From NCBI GenBank assembly GCA_027489965.1, contig JAIXZA010000004.1:1-64000 (forward strand): a stretch of DNA of 64,000 bases. The letters are read 5' to 3'. This DNA is from Verrucomicrobiaceae bacterium. GTDB lineage: Bacteria > Verrucomicrobiota > Verrucomicrobiia > Verrucomicrobiales > Verrucomicrobiaceae. The notes beneath the pieces were generated by a model. It was not told the origin of the DNA. It saw only the letters and a program-made list of their open reading frames with translations, and made no database searches. Below are positions 61,342 to 64,000 of the stretch, in pieces. Position numbers and translations under genes: made by a program. How positions within the stretch are numbered: position 1 is the stretch's first letter; each line of letters starts with the position of its first letter.

Positions 61342-64000
61342 ATGAAACGCATCGCTCACCGCTTCTCATCCGCCGCACTGATCATCATTGTGGCTATCGG
61401 GTTATCCCTTCACACATCGGTGACCGCCTCGGATCTGTCTCAATTAAAACTCTTTGGTAAATGGACCGCCACCCCGACGCAGTTCAATCTTGGCGACGGG
61501 CATGGCTCCACGGCACTATCGTCGAAATGGGCTGTCGTCGGTGCTTGGTCGGCAGAGGATCGCGGAGCGGCCAATGAGGGCGCGGTTCAGGTCTTCAATG
61601 CGGCTACCGGTGCCTGGGTGCGCAAGCTGCTCCCTCCGGGCCCGGCGACAGCGAACCAGTTCTTCGGCTTTGCGCTGGCGCTCAGTGGCGACACCTTGGT
61701 TGTCGGTGCTCACGGCACCAATGGGGGAAGGGGAGCGATTCACCTTTTCAATTTGGCGACCGGAGCCTTGATCCGCAGCATCCCCAACCCGACCGATGTG
61801 CCAAACGAATACTTTGGTGCAGCCGTTGCCATCAGCATCGACTTCGTTGTCGCAGGTGCCTACGGTGCCAACACGAACGCGGGGCGGGTCGACATTCTAG
61901 ATTTAAAAACTGGCTCGCGGACGCGTTCGATCGTGGCCAGCCCTGCGGTCAGCAATGCCTTGTTTGGCAGCGCCCTCACTATCGAAGGCAACATCCTGGC
62001 GGTCGGTGCACAGGGAGATAACGCCAACACGGGCAAGGTGTATTTCTATACCGTGAGACAGTACGGTTACGATCTGATTCGAACCCTTGTCCCCAGTGGA
62101 GCCGCAGCGGGGACCTACGCGGGGGCCTGCCTAGCCATGTTTCAGGGCCGGGTGGCCATCGGCACCAACTACAGCGGCAAGGCCTTCCTCTATGATCTGG
62201 CCACGGAATTCGAACACGCACTCGTGCCTGTGAGTCCGGCGGGAGATGGCACCTTCGGCAATTCGGTGGCCATCAATCATGAGTATGTCGCCGTCGGTCA
62301 GCGGTTCGCGACCAGCAACAGTGGTGCAGTGCATTTGTTTAATTCCAGCGGATTTGAGGAGGACACAATCCCGCCACCCGGCGGGACGGTTGACCCAGAA
62401 AAATTTGGTGCCTCCGTCTGCTTCGACGGCAACACGTTGCTGGCGACCGCACCCGAAGAGAGCACGCAGGAAACCAAGGCAGGTGCGGCCTACCTCATCA
62501 AGCCGCTAACCGGCCAGATGAACTATTTCAAAGTAGCCGCCAAGGGCGACTATGCCCCCGGCCTGCCCCATGTTAATTTGGGCACCACTGGAGAGGCTTA
62601 TATCAATCGCCTCGGCAAGGCAGCATTCATCTCAGGCCTCGCCGGAGCAGGCGTATCGAGCAATGCCAACGGGGCGTTTTGGAACTACGCGGCGGATAGC
62701 GTCTCTCGCTTCATCGCGACCGGTTCAGAATGGGGCGGGGGAGTGACCGTGAGTAGTGTTTCACGGATGGTTCTCAACAACACCGATTACCCCGCATGCC
62801 AAGTCACGCTCCGTGGTAGCGGGATCAATTCTAGCAATAATGCAGGGTTGCTTCTTGGCGGCGGAGGCCTTCGGACCGGCACGTCGTTGTCTGGGATAGG
62901 GTTGAGCAGAACGCCTTCTGCCTTTCTGGATCTGGTCCAGTCGCACGCTCCTAGTTCGCTCCTTATCGGCTGTCCGCTGACCTTTCGCGTCGGGTTGGAA
63001 GGAGTGACTGCGGCCAGTGATTCAGGCGTCTTGATTCTTGATTCTATCGGACTGCCAACTACGGCTCTGATCACAGAAGGTAGCCCAGCTCCCGTATCCC
63101 TGGGGGTGGGCGTCACGCTCGGTCAGTTCGCGCCACGCCTTTGTTACGTCAACAGCAACCATTATTACAGCGCTGCACTCACTGGATCGAGTGTCTCGAC
63201 CGCCAACAATGCCGTGGTGCTCGGACGCACAGCGGCAGGCGTTCAGTCGGTAGTCGCACGGAAAGGCGAAACGGCAGTGGATGCCTTGGGTGTGGCGACA
63301 CCTGGCATTACGTATTCCAGCTTCATCGGTGAAGCTTCCAACAGCCTCGAAACCGCTTTCTACCGTGCCACGGTAACGGGCGCTCCGGGCGCTGGAGTCA
63401 CCACCGCCAACAACGAAGGCATCTGGGCCTATGATCCCACCTTTTCCATTCGTCGGCTCATGGTGCGAAAGGGCTCCAGTGTCCCCCAAGTGGGCTCCGG
63501 CAGCTGGATTGCCCGCATCATCAGTTTCTGGGGCACAGCCAACCTTGCCTCAGTGGAGCAGGCCATTGTGCTGGTGCAGCTCTCGGGATCAGGAATCAAT
63601 GCGAGTAACGACCAAGTCCTCCTGCTGGTCCAGTCTGACAATGATTCCGTCCGCATCCTCGTGCGTGAAGGGGACCCCGCCCAGGGCTGCCCAGGGGCGA
63701 AGATCGGCGTCATCAGCCGCGTCGAATCCGACCCCATCTCGCATGGTTACGCCGTGCTCGCCACCCTCACCGGAGCAGCGCCGGGGACGGATCAGGCCCT
63801 CTTTGTCGGCAACGTGAGCCGTGGCAATACCCTCAGCGGCTTCCCATTGCGCCGCCCCTACCTGCGCTTGCGCAAAGGCCAGCTTTTCGACAACCAGCCG
63901 AGCAAGATCAAGTCCATCTCGCTGCCGACGACCAACATGGCCGCCAGCGGAGCCGGAAGCATGGGTCGCGGCCGCGCGATCAGCGGTTCCACCATCGTCT
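61342..64000 (+). CDS. Large FG-GAP-like surface protein, 3' end cut by window
   Basis: From ATG 61342 the frame stays open for 886 codons to the right edge. A signal peptide (FSSAALIIIVAIGLSLHT) is followed by about seven FG-GAP-like blades over residues 35-400 (ALSGDTLVVGAHG, FGAAVAISIDFVVAGAYGAN, TIEGNILAVGAQGDN). A second repeat region follows with blocks like GSGINSSNNAGLLL, GAGVTTANNEGIWAY and GSGINASNDQVLLLV, each with a downstream VxRxGxxxP (for example VRKGSSVP, VREGDPA). This is typical of very large exported verrucomicrobial proteins, probably with a C-terminal sorting anchor beyond the window. Role unknown, possibly adhesion. Confidence 0.85.
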   Translation, partial: MKRIAHRFSSAALIIIVAIGLSLHTSVTASDLSQLKLFGKWTATPTQFNLGDGHGSTALSSKWAVVGAWSAEDRGAANEGAVQVFNAATGAWVRKLLPPGPATANQFFGFALALSGDTLVVGAHGTNGGRGAIHLFNLATGALIRSIPNPTDVPNEYFGAAVAISIDFVVAGAYGANTNAGRVDILDLKTGSRTRSIVASPAVSNALFGSALTIEGNILAVGAQGDNANTGKVYFYTVRQYGYDLIRTLVPSGAAAGTYAGACLAMFQGRVAIGTNYSGKAFLYDLATEFEHALVPVSPAGDGTFGNSVAINHEYVAVGQRFATSNSGAVHLFNSSGFEEDTIPPPGGTVDPEKFGASVCFDGNTLLATAPEESTQETKAGAAYLIKPLTGQMNYFKVAAKGDYAPGLPHVNLGTTGEAYINRLGKAAFISGLAGAGVSSNANGAFWNYAADSVSRFIATGSEWGGGVTVSSVSRMVLNNTDYPACQVTLRGSGINSSNNAGLLLGGGGLRTGTSLSGIGLSRTPSAFLDLVQSHAPSSLLIGCPLTFRVGLEGVTAASDSGVLILDSIGLPTTALITEGSPAPVSLGVGVTLGQFAPRLCYVNSNHYYSAALTGSSVSTANNAVVLGRTAAGVQSVVARKGETAVDALGVATPGITYSSFIGEASNSLETAFYRATVTGAPGAGVTTANNEGIWAYDPTFSIRRLMVRKGSSVPQVGSGSWIARIISFWGTANLASVEQAIVLVQLSGSGINASNDQVLLLVQSDNDSVRILVREGDPAQGCPGAKIGVISRVESDPISHGYAVLATLTGAAPGTDQALFVGNVSRGNTLSGFPLRRPYLRLRKGQLFDNQPSKIKSISLPTTNMAASGAGSMGRGRAISGSTIV

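Overview
The window looks like chromosome of a Verrucomicrobiota bacterium, most likely Verrucomicrobiaceae/Prosthecobacter-like. The main evidence is the Pirellula/Verrucomicrobium-type membrane-bound dehydrogenase with a CxxCH haem tail (18817-21402). Supporting evidence is the set of secreted proteins (GHL10, ThuA, DUF5722-like, DUF4159, Gfo/Idh, parallel beta-helix, FG-GAP), lipoproteins with a Lol system indicating an outer membrane, and PilT with a type IV-like pilin. These assignments rest on motif recognition; no database was searched. Most start codons lack a Shine-Dalgarno sequence.

Layout. 1-6.5 kb: class I ribonucleotide reductase beta subunit (cut by the left edge) with tandem NrdR boxes and two DnaA boxes upstream, a VTT/DedA membrane protein, uvrC, an RsmB-like methyltransferase and a GHL10 glycosidase. 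6.6-12 kb: rpsO, pnp and argS, with a ParE-type toxin-antitoxin pair between pnp and argS flanked by a 144-bp direct repeat of the pnp 3' end plus its terminator. 11.9-17.2 kb: DegT aminotransferase, secreted esterase, pgi, CNT nucleoside transporter. 17.4-23.8 kb: secreted catabolic-looking genes and a TraB-like protein. 23.8-31.9 kb: recD2, dnaX, tRNA-Thr(TGT), a GT1-type glycosyltransferase, prmA and a KsgA-Nudix fusion. 31.9-38.7 kb: DUF4159, pilin-like protein, LolC/E-like permease, zinc-ribbon protein, double-CDGSH protein, DUF5722-like protein. 38.8-46.9 kb: rplM-rpsI, GreA/B-like factor, lipoprotein, Gfo/Idh, pilT, MFS transporter, speA. 47-53.4 kb: queA, bcp, nfeD, a second ParE-type pair, thiE, LolA-like carrier, DUF5808 and an NHL propeller pair. 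53.5-58.5 kb: dnaA, ThuA-like protein, and a TIGR03943/DUF318 pair with a 34-histidine insert. 58.7-64 kb: a C-ending-codon-rich stretch with a serine beta-lactamase-fold protein, a lipoprotein hydrolase, a probable gene remnant and a large FG-GAP surface protein open at the right edge.

The window is mostly housekeeping (replication, repair, translation, envelope) mixed with secreted saccharide and small-molecule catabolism. Gene packing is tight, with convergent genes sharing 4-bp palindromic stops. The points most worth checking are the pnp-tail duplication around the toxin-antitoxin cassette, the R2 protein with leucine at the radical-tyrosine position under apparent NrdR control, the KsgA-Nudix fusion, the histidine-rich TIGR03943 protein, and overlapping divergent starts at 40403/40414.
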